Shown here: one piece after another, positions 52,255-60,081 of the stretch
How positions within the stretch are numbered: position 1 is the first letter of the stretch
How the letters are laid out: each line of letters begins with the position of its first letter
From: Sphingobacterium sp. UBA2700
GTDB lineage: Bacteria; Bacteroidota; Bacteroidia; Sphingobacteriales; Sphingobacteriaceae
Assembly (NCBI GenBank): GCA_002354335.1
Contig: DELI01000005.1
Location: 403,021-467,020 of the forward strand
Direction: 5' to 3'
Length of the DNA: 64,000 nt
Notes under the pieces: model-generated
Seen by the model: the letters and a program-made list of their open reading frames with translations, nothing else
Databases searched by the model: none
Told to the model about the DNA's origin: nothing
Position numbers and translations under genes: made by a program

Positions 52255-52782
52255 TTAGTCTTTTATGCCCAATTTCTCAACAACAGATCGGTGCCCCGCT
52301 TTCCCATAGAAAATTATATGATCCACCTTGGTACCAAGACCCGATGTTCCCTCCTTCTGTTGAATAAAAATACGCTCTACACGCATTTTCACATTGTTAA
52401 CCGTGGTTTCAACATAGGAACCCTTATGTGATTTGATGTGCAGGAAAAACTTTTGACTTGGCAGGGAAACGATGGACGCTTCATAAGTATCTGAATCTAC
52501 AACTTGCGTAGATATGCCATAAGCAAAGTTTCGCTGAATTACGGAAAGTGGTTTAATTTTTCCATCCTCATCGAATAATTCACGATATACTTCGATGGGA
52601 TCCTTCTTATTGATGTTGCCATCCTCAAGCCGATTCAAAGCGTAGATATAAGTATTATGCCCTCGATTGTGTTGGATGTAAAATAGAACGTCCGTCATGT
52701 TCGAGGGTTTGGGGTATCCTGATTGCGCAAGAACCGGGAGGATCAAATTAATCAGGCAGACTAATAGCAGCGTATGCTTCAT
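52255..52782 (-). CDS. Exported DUF4833-type protein
   Basis: A 175-residue protein with a signal peptide (about 1-19, ending VLAQ) and the DUF4833 pattern: DVLFYIQHNRGHNTYIYALN, KKDPIEVYRELFDEDGKIKPLSVIQ, FAYGIST, and HIIFYGKAG near the end. No catalytic motif is apparent; periplasmic beta-rich protein of unknown function. It is followed on the same strand by the oxidase gene 118 bp away, probably independent. Confidence 0.75.
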   Translation of the reverse strand: MKHTLLLVCLINLILPVLAQSGYPKPSNMTDVLFYIQHNRGHNTYIYALNRLEDGNINKKDPIEVYRELFDEDGKIKPLSVIQRNFAYGISTQVVDSDTYEASIVSLPSQKFFLHIKSHKGSYVETTVNNVKMRVERIFIQQKEGTSGLGTKVDHIIFYGKAGHRSVVEKLGIKD

Positions 52783-52851
52783 ATGATATGAAATTTGCTT
52801 TTAAATTACAGCAAATTATATTAAGCAAAGGTAAAGTTTTAGTAAAAAAAT

Positions 52852-53034
52852 TTAATCTACTCCGCCGCCACGATTCATGAATTTTGAAATTAACCAAATA
52901 ATCAAGGCAACAACAATAACTACCATGATAATTCCGGACCACATACCTGCTTTAAAAATCCCTTCAATTGCAGCACAGCTACTTAATAAAGTAGTTACTG
53001 CGAATACCATAACTCCTAATGATAATCTGTTCAT
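52852..53034 (-). CDS. Small lipoprotein with one membrane helix
   Basis: A 60-residue protein: signal with a lipobox (LLSSC, Cys20), a short spacer (AAIEGIFKAGMWSG), one hydrophobic helix (35-51) and a glycine-rich end. Similar small proteins are frequent in Bacteroidota; some database entries call them phosphatidate cytidylyltransferases, but at 60 residues that enzyme is impossible. Function unknown. Upstream 183 bp is an AT-rich gap shared with the permease gene. Confidence 0.7.
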   Translation of the reverse strand: MNRLSLGVMVFAVTTLLSSCAAIEGIFKAGMWSGIIMVVIVVALIIWLISKFMNRGGGVD

Positions 53035-53217
53035 ATTGTTTTCTTCTTTTATTTCAAAACAATAACGATAACAAATAGTTTGAGCTATTCTATTCTTTCC
53101 AACGACTTGCTATTCGAGAGACGCCATAACCCTATGTAAGTCAGCAAGCTAAAATTTTATACTGCCCCTTAATTTATTTCAATTTATTCGTACGTTTATT
53201 TTTATAAATCCTAAATA

Positions 53218-54600
53218 ATGAAAAAACAATTATCCCTCTGGGATGGAATCATGATTGTCATGGGTTCGATGATAGGTAGTGGTATCTTCATTGTGAGCTC
53301 TGATATGATGCGACAACTTGGCTCCGGATATTGGCTGATTGCCGTATGGTTGATTACCAGCATTGCAACCATTGCAGCCGCAATATGTTATGGCGAGCTC
53401 TCCTCGCTGTTCCCAAAAGCAGGCGGACAATATACCTATCTCACAGAAACCTTCGGTAAAATGACGGGCTTTCTTTATGGCTGGAGCTTGTTCGCTGTTA
53501 TTCAGACGGGAACAATTGCAGCCGTCGCAGTTGCCTTTGGCAAATTTACGGGCTACCTCTTCCCGCAACTAAATGATGCCCCTCCACTTTACCAAAACGG
53601 CAGTTTCATGATCACCTGGATGCAGATCCTCGCTATTCTCGTCATACTCCTGCTGACTTATATCAATACAAAGGGAATACAGAGCGGAAAAATCGTGCAG
53701 TTTCTTTTTACATCCTCTAAAATCATTGCTTTGATCCTGCTAATAATTGGGGGCGTCTATTTAATAAAATCAAATTTCTTCTTCGAAAACATTTCCTACA
53801 GATGGGATGCCTTTCAAAATCTAAAAGGGGAAGGCTGGACTAGTATTTCTGGGGCTACACTAATGGGAGGAATCGCTGCTGCAATGGTAGGTTCCATTTT
53901 CAGTAGCGTAGCATGGGAGAATGTGACCTTTATAGCTGGTGAAATGAAGAACCCCAAATGTGATGTCGTGCGTTCTATGGTGATTGGGACCACCTTAGTC
54001 ATGGTCTTGTATCTATTCTGTAATTATGTTTATCTCTCAGCACTCAACCGCGATGAGATTGCTTTCGCGGCAAACGACAGGGTTGCCGTAGCAGCGGCTG
54101 AAAAGCTGCTGGGACATAGTGGCACTATTGCGATGGCCTTGTTGGTTATGGTTTCGACATTTGGCTGTGTGAATGGAATTGTGCTTTCTGGTGCTCGCGT
54201 ATTTCAGACAATGGCAAAAGACGGCCTTTTTCTTAAACAGGCGATCGCGAACAATAAGCATGATGTTCCCGAAAGATCGCTGTGGTTACAAGGGATATGG
54301 GCATCCCTACTGTGCCTTAGTGGACAATACGGTAACCTATTGGATATGGTGTCTTTCGTTATTGTCATCTTCTATATGATCACCGTATTTGGCGTCATCT
54401 ATCTGCGCGTGAAGAAACCTACGCTAGAAAGAAGTTATAGAACATTCCTCTATCCGATTACGCCATTGATCTATCTCATTATAGGAACTGTATTCTGTGT
54501 GCTATTAATCTTGTTCAAGCCGAACTATACCTGGCCAGGATTTATCCTCATTATGATGGGTGTACCGATCTATTACCTGAGCAAACGAGCAAATAAATAG
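53218..54600 (+). CDS. APC-family amino acid permease
   Basis: A 460-residue transporter with twelve hydrophobic helices. The first helix carries the APC signature GSMIGSGIFIVSSDM (near 16-30) and the second region CYGELSSLFPKAGGQYTYL near 58-76. It belongs to the LAT-like branch exchanging or importing neutral amino acids; the specificity cannot be read from the sequence. Single gene; nearest neighbour downstream is metE, on the other strand. Confidence 0.9.
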   Translation: MKKQLSLWDGIMIVMGSMIGSGIFIVSSDMMRQLGSGYWLIAVWLITSIATIAAAICYGELSSLFPKAGGQYTYLTETFGKMTGFLYGWSLFAVIQTGTIAAVAVAFGKFTGYLFPQLNDAPPLYQNGSFMITWMQILAILVILLLTYINTKGIQSGKIVQFLFTSSKIIALILLIIGGVYLIKSNFFFENISYRWDAFQNLKGEGWTSISGATLMGGIAAAMVGSIFSSVAWENVTFIAGEMKNPKCDVVRSMVIGTTLVMVLYLFCNYVYLSALNRDEIAFAANDRVAVAAAEKLLGHSGTIAMALLVMVSTFGCVNGIVLSGARVFQTMAKDGLFLKQAIANNKHDVPERSLWLQGIWASLLCLSGQYGNLLDMVSFVIVIFYMITVFGVIYLRVKKPTLERSYRTFLYPITPLIYLIIGTVFCVLLILFKPNYTWPGFILIMMGVPIYYLSKRANK

Positions 54601-54625
54601 CATAGCCGCCGGAAATAGCACAAAA

Positions 54626-54657
54626 AAACGGTCTGCATATCACTACGCAGACCGTTT
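54626..54657 (-). terminator. metE terminator
   Basis: AAACGGTCTGC (54626-54636) pairs perfectly with GCAGACCGTTT (54647-54657); on the minus strand a TTTTTTTG run follows, 32 bp after the metE stop. Confidence 0.88.
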
Positions 54658-54689
54658 CATACGATATTTTATATTACTACAAGCTAAGT

Positions 54690-56999
54690 TTATTCAGCTC
54701 TTAAAATCTTAGCGGCTTCCACCATAGATTCTAACGCTGCTTTTGTCTCAGGCCAAGCACGAGTTTTCAAACCACAGTCAGGGTTAACCCATAATTGCTC
54801 AGCAGGAACTACCGCTTTTGCTTTACGAAGTAAATTCACCATTTCTTCCGTGCTAGGAACACGTGGAGAGTGGATATCATATACACCAGGACCAATATCG
54901 TTAGGATATTTAAAGTCAGCAAATGCATCTAATAATTCCATTTGAGAACGTGAAGTCTCGATTGTGATTACGTCAGCATCCATTGCAGCGATATCTTGGA
55001 TGATATCGTTGAATTCTGAGTAACACATGTGTGTGTGAATCTGTGTATCATCATCAACGTTTGACGAAGAAACGCGGAATGAACGTACAGCCCAATCTAA
55101 ATAGGCTTGTTGGTCAGCTTTGCGCAATGGTAAACCTTCGCGAATTGCTGGCTCATCAATTTGAATAATCTTGATACCTGCTTTTTCTAATGCTTGAACT
55201 TCGTCAAGAATAGCTAAAGCGATTTGGTAAGTCGTTGTTGAACGAGGTTGATCGTTACGTACGAAAGACCATTGTAAGATTGTAACAGGACCTGTTAACA
55301 TTCCTTTCACTGGACGATTAGTCAATGATTGTGCATATGCTGACCAACGTACAGTCATATCTTCAGGACGGTACACATCACCATAAATTACCGGAGGTTT
55401 AACACAACGAGAACCGTATGATTGAACCCATCCGTTTTGTGTAAATGCATATCCTGCTAATTGCTCACCGAAGTACTCAACCATGTCGTTACGCTCGAAT
55501 TCACCGTGTACTAATACATCGATATCTAATTCTTCCTGTAAACGGATTGTTCTTTCAGTTTCTTCTGCGATCTCTTTGTCGTATTGCTCTTGTGTGATCG
55601 CACCTTTTTTCAAGTCAGCTCTCCATTTACGAACATCTTTCGTTTGTGGGAATGAACCAATTGTTGTTGTTGCGAATCCTGGCAAGTTAAATTTCGCTTG
55701 TTGAGCAGCTTTACGAGCATCAAAGCTTGAAGTACGCTTTGCGTCTTCATCAGTAATGTTATTAACGCGCTCTTTAACTTCAGGTTTGTGGATTAATGGC
55801 GATGTACGACGGCTTTCTGCAGCAGCTTTGTTTGCTTCGAAACGCTCTTGCGTCGCAGCATCAACTTCACCATCTGCTAATACAGCTAAGTCTTTCACTT
55901 CCGCTAATTTTTGTTTAGCAAATGCTAACCAGTTTTTAACTTCTTTAGGAAGCGACTCTTCGTTATGCTCGTTATCTAAATCAAAAGGAACGTGCAACAA
56001 TGATGATGAAGGAGCAACCCATACGCGGTCTTTTCCTAAAGCATCAACTGCTTGTTTGATTTTTACTAGAGAGTTTTCGTAGTCATTTTTCCAGATGTTT
56101 CTTCCTTCAACAATACCTAAAGATAAAGTCAATGAAGCTGGAACTTTTGATAATATAGTGTCAAGCTGATTTTCACCACGAACTAAGTCTAGGTGTAAAG
56201 CGTGTACCGGAAGACTAACTGCTGTGTCTTCGTTGTCACGTAGCGCTTCGAAATAAGTAGCAACGATTAATTTAACGCCTTTCGCAGCAGCAGCAAGTTT
56301 TTCAAAAACTTTACCGTACAATGCGCGAGTAGCATCATCAATATCAAGCGCTAAGAAAGGCTCGTCGATTTGAACGTATTGAGCACCAGCTTCCGCTAAT
56401 TTTGATAAGATTTCTTCGTAAACAGGAAGTAAGTTGTCGATAAGGTCGATACGGTTAAATCCTGATTCTTTTTCTTTACCTAATAATAAGTAAGAGATTG
56501 GGCCAAGGACAACTGGCTTAGTTTCGATACCCAATTGTTTAGCTTCGTTATATTCGCTTAAGAATTTTTCAGAAGTTAATTTGAATTCTTGGTTTTTTAC
56601 AAACTCAGGAACGATATAGTGGTAGTTCGTGTCGAACCATTTTGTCATTTCCATAGCAGTAACATCTACGCCACCCTCTTGGAAACCACGAGCCATCGCA
56701 AAATATAAGTCTAAGTTATATTGGCGATCGATTTTATTTAATAATGAATTGTAACGAGCAGGGATTGCACCTACAGTTAAAGATAAGTCTAATACTTGAT
56801 CGTAAAAGGAGAAGTCATTTGATGGGATCAAATCGATACCCGCCTCTTGTTGAGTCTTCCAGTTGCCTTCACGGATTTTCAGTCCAGCTTGCAATAATTC
56901 TTCCGCGCTAATTTTTTTCGCCCAGTAAGCTTCGTTAGCTTTCTTTAGCTCGCGGAATGCACCCACACGTGGGTAACCTAAGTTGTTCGTTAATAACAT
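54690..56999 (-). CDS. metE: Cobalamin-independent methionine synthase
   Basis: A 769-residue enzyme transferring methyl from methyltetrahydrofolate to homocysteine. The N-terminal barrel starts NNLGYPRVGAFRELKKANEA; the C-terminal barrel holds the zinc ligands: HTHMCYSEF (His and Cys) near 650, ETSRSQ (Glu) near 675 and NPDCGLKTR (Cys) near 737. Full-length. A SAM riboswitch lies in the leader, so expression should fall when SAM is plentiful. ahcY, making the homocysteine, is 1.1 kb upstream. Confidence 0.96.
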   Translation of the reverse strand: MLLTNNLGYPRVGAFRELKKANEAYWAKKISAEELLQAGLKIREGNWKTQQEAGIDLIPSNDFSFYDQVLDLSLTVGAIPARYNSLLNKIDRQYNLDLYFAMARGFQEGGVDVTAMEMTKWFDTNYHYIVPEFVKNQEFKLTSEKFLSEYNEAKQLGIETKPVVLGPISYLLLGKEKESGFNRIDLIDNLLPVYEEILSKLAEAGAQYVQIDEPFLALDIDDATRALYGKVFEKLAAAAKGVKLIVATYFEALRDNEDTAVSLPVHALHLDLVRGENQLDTILSKVPASLTLSLGIVEGRNIWKNDYENSLVKIKQAVDALGKDRVWVAPSSSLLHVPFDLDNEHNEESLPKEVKNWLAFAKQKLAEVKDLAVLADGEVDAATQERFEANKAAAESRRTSPLIHKPEVKERVNNITDEDAKRTSSFDARKAAQQAKFNLPGFATTTIGSFPQTKDVRKWRADLKKGAITQEQYDKEIAEETERTIRLQEELDIDVLVHGEFERNDMVEYFGEQLAGYAFTQNGWVQSYGSRCVKPPVIYGDVYRPEDMTVRWSAYAQSLTNRPVKGMLTGPVTILQWSFVRNDQPRSTTTYQIALAILDEVQALEKAGIKIIQIDEPAIREGLPLRKADQQAYLDWAVRSFRVSSSNVDDDTQIHTHMCYSEFNDIIQDIAAMDADVITIETSRSQMELLDAFADFKYPNDIGPGVYDIHSPRVPSTEEMVNLLRKAKAVVPAEQLWVNPDCGLKTRAWPETKAALESMVEAAKILRAE

Positions 57000-57069
57000 A
57001 CAGTATTGAATAAATTTTTAATCTACTATTTTACTTTGCTAGAGAAGGCCACTTAGGACTAGTGAACTT

Positions 57070-57168
57070 GGCTTATCATTCCTTTTTAAAGGTAGAATTT
57101 AGCACCTTGTCAAGAGACAGGTTGCTAAGGCTTCATCGGGTCTATTCCCTCTGCCTTTCTCTATAAGC
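57070..57168 (-). ncRNA. SAM-I-type riboswitch in the metE leader
   Basis: On the minus strand: P1 GCTTAT/ATAAGC closes the domain; then AGAGGGA, the kink-turn and pseudoknot region GATGAAGCCTTAGCAACC, and the P3/P4 part with AAGGTGCTAAATTCTACC. These are the conserved blocks of SAM-I riboswitches. It ends about 70 bases before the metE ATG. A small hairpin (CACT/AGTG) lies after it; no full intrinsic terminator is visible, so control of translation start is plausible. Confidence 0.9.
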
Positions 57169-57173
57169 GACGG

Positions 57174-57205
57174 CTAAGATATGGAGAAGATTTGAATAAA
57201 ACAAA
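57174..57205 (-). promoter_or_regulatory. metE promoter
   Basis: On the minus strand TTTG (57205-57202), 20 bases, then TATCTTAG (57181-57174), one mismatch to TAnnTTTG. Transcription would begin at the first base of the riboswitch. Confidence 0.7.
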
Positions 57206-57210
57206 AAAAA

Positions 57211-57250
57211 AGTAGTTAGTATTTAGTAGTTAGTAGTTAGACCTATGGCG
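57211..57250 (+). repeat. Heptad repeat element (locus F, left)
   Basis: AGTAGTTAGTATTTAGTAGT in 7-base register, then TTAGACC-TATGGCGG. It is inverted relative to the 117-bp array that follows and lies just upstream of the metE promoter. Confidence 0.85.
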
Positions 57251-57285
57251 GAAAACCATTTTTAGGCATTAGATAAGAGAAGCTG

Positions 57286-57983
57286 TCTTGAAGCAGGAAA
57301 CGAAGGATTCAAGGATTGACAGGATGTTTTGCATGCGGTAAAAGTGAGGGACAAATTGCCCGCCATAGGTCTTTATACTTAGTACTAAATACTAAATACT
57401 ATTTCTGAACCAGGAAAGGAAGGATGCAAGGATTGACAGGATATTTTGCATGCCGTAAAAGTGAGTGACAAATTGCCCGCCATAGGTCTTTATACTAAGT
57501 ACTAAATACTGATTACTGTTTCTGAACCAGGAAACGAAGGATTCAAGGATTGACAGGACATTTGGCATGCGGTAAAAGTGAGGGACAAATTGCCCGCCAT
57601 AGGTCTTTATACTAAGTACTAAATACTAAATACTATTTCTGAACCAGGAAACGAAGGGTTCAAGGATTGACAGGATATTTGGCATGCGGTATAAGTGAGG
57701 GACAAATTGCCCACCATAGGTCTTTATACTAAGTACTAAATACTCAATACTGTTTCTGAACCAGGAAAGGAAGGATTCAAGGATTGACGGGATATTTGGC
57801 ATGCGGTAAAAGTGAGGGACAAATTGCCCACCATAGGTCTTTATACTAAGTACTAAATACTAAATACTGTTTCTGAACCAGGAAAGCAAGGATTCAAGGA
57901 TTGACGGGATATTTGGCATGCGGTAAAAGTGAGGGACAAATTGCCCGCCATAGGTCTTTATACTAAGTACTAAATACTATTTC
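57286..57983. repeat. Tandem array of about six 117-bp units (locus F)
   Basis: Units begin at about 57290, then at 57407, 57524, 57641, 57758 and 57875, exactly 117 bp apart. Each has GAACCAGGAAA, the GGATTCAAGGATTGACAGGA octad module, a GCATGCGGTAAAAGTGAGGG stretch, GGACAAATTGCCCGCCATAGG, and inverted heptads (ATACTAAGTACTAAATAC). The last unit is short by one heptad. It fills the gap between ahcY and metE. No open frame of note. Confidence 0.95.
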
Positions 57984-57993
57984 AAAACAAACC

Positions 57994-58024
57994 AAAAAAA
58001 AGAACCTGCATTGCTGCAGGTTCT
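57994..58024 (-). terminator. ahcY terminator
   Basis: AGAACCTGCA (58001-58010) pairs perfectly with TGCAGGTTCT (58015-58024); on the minus strand eight T follow. Nearly the same sequence as the terminator at 45915-45945. Confidence 0.88.
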
Positions 58025-58081
58025 AAAATCTTACATCTAATATCTGATGTCTAAAATCTAATATCTAATGTCTAAAATCTA
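58025..58081 (-). repeat. Heptad array (locus F, right; NNAGAYN type) overlapping the ahcY stop
   Basis: On the minus strand CTAGATT, TTAGACA, TTAGATA, TTAGATT, TTAGACA, TCAGATA, TTAGATG, TAAGATT in strict 7-base register from the ahcY TAG to the terminator. Confidence 0.88.
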
Positions 58082-59395
58082 GTAACGATAGGCTTCCGGT
58101 TTGTAAGGACCTTCTACGGTAACACCGATATAGGCTGCTTGTTCTTGTGTTAATTCCTCTAATTCTACACCGATATGTGCTAAGTGCAAACGAGCAACTT
58201 TCTCATCTAGGTGTTTAGGAAGTGTGTACACTTGTTTTTCGTATTGGTCTGTGTTTGTCCACAACTCAAGTTGCGCAAGCGTTTGGTTAGTGAACGAGTT
58301 TGACATCACGAAAGAAGGGTGACCAGTCGCACAGCCTAAGTTTACTAAACGGCCTTCAGCTAATAAGATAATATCTTTACCGTCGATGGTATATTTATCA
58401 ACTTGCGGTTTGATTTCCACTTTAGTCGATCCATAGTTTTCGTTTAACCAAGCAACATCGATTTCATTATCGAAGTGTCCGATATTACAAACAACTGTTT
58501 TATCTTTCATTGCTTTGAAGTGTTCTGGACGAACGATATCCTTGTTACCTGTCGTCGTTACAACGATATTAGCTTCAACGATAGCATCAGCCATTTTCTT
58601 CACTTCGAAGCCTTCCATTGCTGCTTGCAACGCACAGATAGGATCAATTTCCGTAACGATTACGCGAACTCCCGCTGAACGTAACGATTCTGCAGAACCT
58701 TTACCCACATCGCCGTAACCTGCTACAACCGCAACTTTTCCTGCTAACATTAAGTCTGTAGCGCGACGGATCGCATCTACTAAAGACTCGCGGCAGCCAT
58801 ATTTATTATCAAATTTCGATTTAGTAACCGAGTCATTTACGTTGATTGCAGGTAAGTGCAATGTACCGTTTTTCATGCGCTCGTATAAACGGTGCACGCC
58901 GGTTGTAGTCTCTTCAGAAAGACCTCTGATGCCATCGATTAACTCAGGGAATTGATCGAACACCATATTGGTCAAATCACCACCATCATCTAAAATCATA
59001 TTTAGAGGCTGACGTTCTTCGCCGAAGAATAAAGTCTGCTCAATACACCAGTTGAATTCCTCTTCGTTCATCCCTTTCCAGGCGTAAACCGGAATTCCCG
59101 CAGCAGCGATTGCCGCAGCCGCATGATCTTGTGTTGAGAAGATGTTACATGATGACCAAGATACATCTGCACCTAACTCTACCAATGTCTCAATTAACAC
59201 AGCAGTCTGAATCGTCATGTGCAAACAGCCGGCAATACGAGCACCTTTTAAAGGTTTAGAAGCACCAAACTCTTTACGAAGGCTCATTAATCCTGGCATC
59301 TCTGCTTCTGCCAATTCTATTTCTTTACGACCCCATTCTGCTAAAGAGATATCTTTCACTTTGTAAGGTACGTAGGTAGTTTCTAATGATGACAT
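58079..59395 (-). CDS. ahcY: S-adenosylhomocysteine hydrolase
   Basis: A 438-residue NAD-dependent enzyme splitting SAH to homocysteine and adenosine. It shows the [19 protein letters not shown] region near 79-97, the NAD-binding [20 protein letters not shown] near 223, and [17 protein letters not shown] near 359-375. Full length with the C-terminal KPEAYRY needed for the neighbouring subunit's cofactor site. Its TAG lies in a heptad repeat. The supply of homocysteine ties it to metE. A consensus promoter lies upstream. Confidence 0.97.
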   Translation of the reverse strand: MSSLETTYVPYKVKDISLAEWGRKEIELAEAEMPGLMSLRKEFGASKPLKGARIAGCLHMTIQTAVLIETLVELGADVSWSSCNIFSTQDHAAAAIAAAGIPVYAWKGMNEEEFNWCIEQTLFFGEERQPLNMILDDGGDLTNMVFDQFPELIDGIRGLSEETTTGVHRLYERMKNGTLHLPAINVNDSVTKSKFDNKYGCRESLVDAIRRATDLMLAGKVAVVAGYGDVGKGSAESLRSAGVRVIVTEIDPICALQAAMEGFEVKKMADAIVEANIVVTTTGNKDIVRPEHFKAMKDKTVVCNIGHFDNEIDVAWLNENYGSTKVEIKPQVDKYTIDGKDIILLAEGRLVNLGCATGHPSFVMSNSFTNQTLAQLELWTNTDQYEKQVYTLPKHLDEKVARLHLAHIGVELEELTQEQAAYIGVTVEGPYKPEAYRY

Positions 59396-59425
59396 AAATA
59401 ATCTTTAATTTAGTTTTTTGCGATA

Positions 59426-59456
59426 CAAAATTACTTGATAGCCAACTCAATTCAAA
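59426..59456 (-). promoter_or_regulatory. ahcY promoter
   Basis: On the minus strand TTTG (59456-59453), 19 bases, TAATTTTG (59433-59426): consensus match. Confidence 0.75.
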
Positions 59457-59507
59457 ATGCAATAGCATTATACCTGTAGAAATTGACATTAACTTGAGGA
59501 ACCTTGC

Positions 59508-59538
59508 TTGACGTAACTCAGTTTTAAGACTATATTTG
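59508..59538 (+). promoter_or_regulatory. Bacilliredoxin promoter
   Basis: TTG (59508-59510), 20 bases, TATATTTG (59531-59538): consensus match, 22 bases before the ATG. Confidence 0.75.
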
Positions 59539-59560
59539 CATAAACTAAAAAGTAAAGAAA

Positions 59561-59971
59561 ATGTACCCAGAATATCTAGTAGCTCCAATGCGTCAAGAAC
59601 TTGTAGACGCAGGATTCCAAGAATTAAAAAGTGTTGAAGAAGTTGATGCAGCGATCCCTTCTGAAGGAACTGTGTTCGTTGTTGTAAACTCCGTATGTGG
59701 TTGTGCGGCAGCAAATGCACGCCCTGCTGCGAAAGCTGCAGTAAAAAACGCTAAACATCCGGACAAATTAGTTACGGTATTTGCAGGTATGGAAAAAGAC
59801 GCTGTAGATAAAGCACGCCAGTATATGTTGCCTTATCCTCCATCGTCTCCAGCAATGGCATTATTTAAAGATGGACAGCTAGTCCACATGATAGAAAGAC
59901 ACATGATTGAAGGCCGTCCGGCTCAAATGATTGCTGACAACTTAGTCGCAGCATTTGACGAATACTGCTAA
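59561..59971 (+). CDS. BrxA/BrxB-type bacilliredoxin
   Basis: A 136-residue thioredoxin-fold protein with the CGC active site in NSVCGCAAANARPAA (about 46-60) and the YPPSSPAMALFKDG cis-proline region. It matches the YphP/YqiW (BrxA/BrxB) family, which removes bacillithiol from proteins after oxidative stress. Whether this organism makes bacillithiol cannot be told here. Divergent from ahcY. Confidence 0.9.
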   Translation: MYPEYLVAPMRQELVDAGFQELKSVEEVDAAIPSEGTVFVVVNSVCGCAAANARPAAKAAVKNAKHPDKLVTVFAGMEKDAVDKARQYMLPYPPSSPAMALFKDGQLVHMIERHMIEGRPAQMIADNLVAAFDEYC

Positions 59972-60000
59972 CAATCTTTGTATTTTGAATTTTGAATACT

Positions 60001-60036
60001 GAAAAAGCTTCTTTTATTTTTAAAAGAAGCTTTTTC
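60001..60036 (+). terminator. Bacilliredoxin terminator, 16-bp perfect hairpin
   Basis: Bases 60001-60016 pair exactly with 60021-60036, loop TTTT, ending in TTTTTC. It argues that the next gene starts downstream, at 60082. Confidence 0.85.
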
Positions 60037-60081
60037 TTCATACAGACTTTTCTTTGTATTTTTAGCGATCAACCAACAATT

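Noticed and set aside
52748..52942. Minus-strand 64-residue frame
   Set aside because: It overlaps two better-supported genes with signal peptides and has no coding signs of its own.
52852..53034. Phosphatidate cytidylyltransferase
   Set aside because: Sixty residues with one helix cannot form this enzyme of about 270 residues; the name for such proteins is a propagated error.
57286..57983. CRISPR array or coding repeat protein
   Set aside because: Units are identical throughout with no spacers; stops occur in every frame through the heptads.
59325..59720. Minus-strand 131-residue frame upstream of ahcY
   Set aside because: It covers the divergent promoters and the antisense of the bacilliredoxin and ahcY starts.
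59992..60081. N-terminal extension of the amidohydrolase
   Set aside because: These codons lie in the bacilliredoxin terminator, and the ATG at 60082 gives a proper lipoprotein signal.
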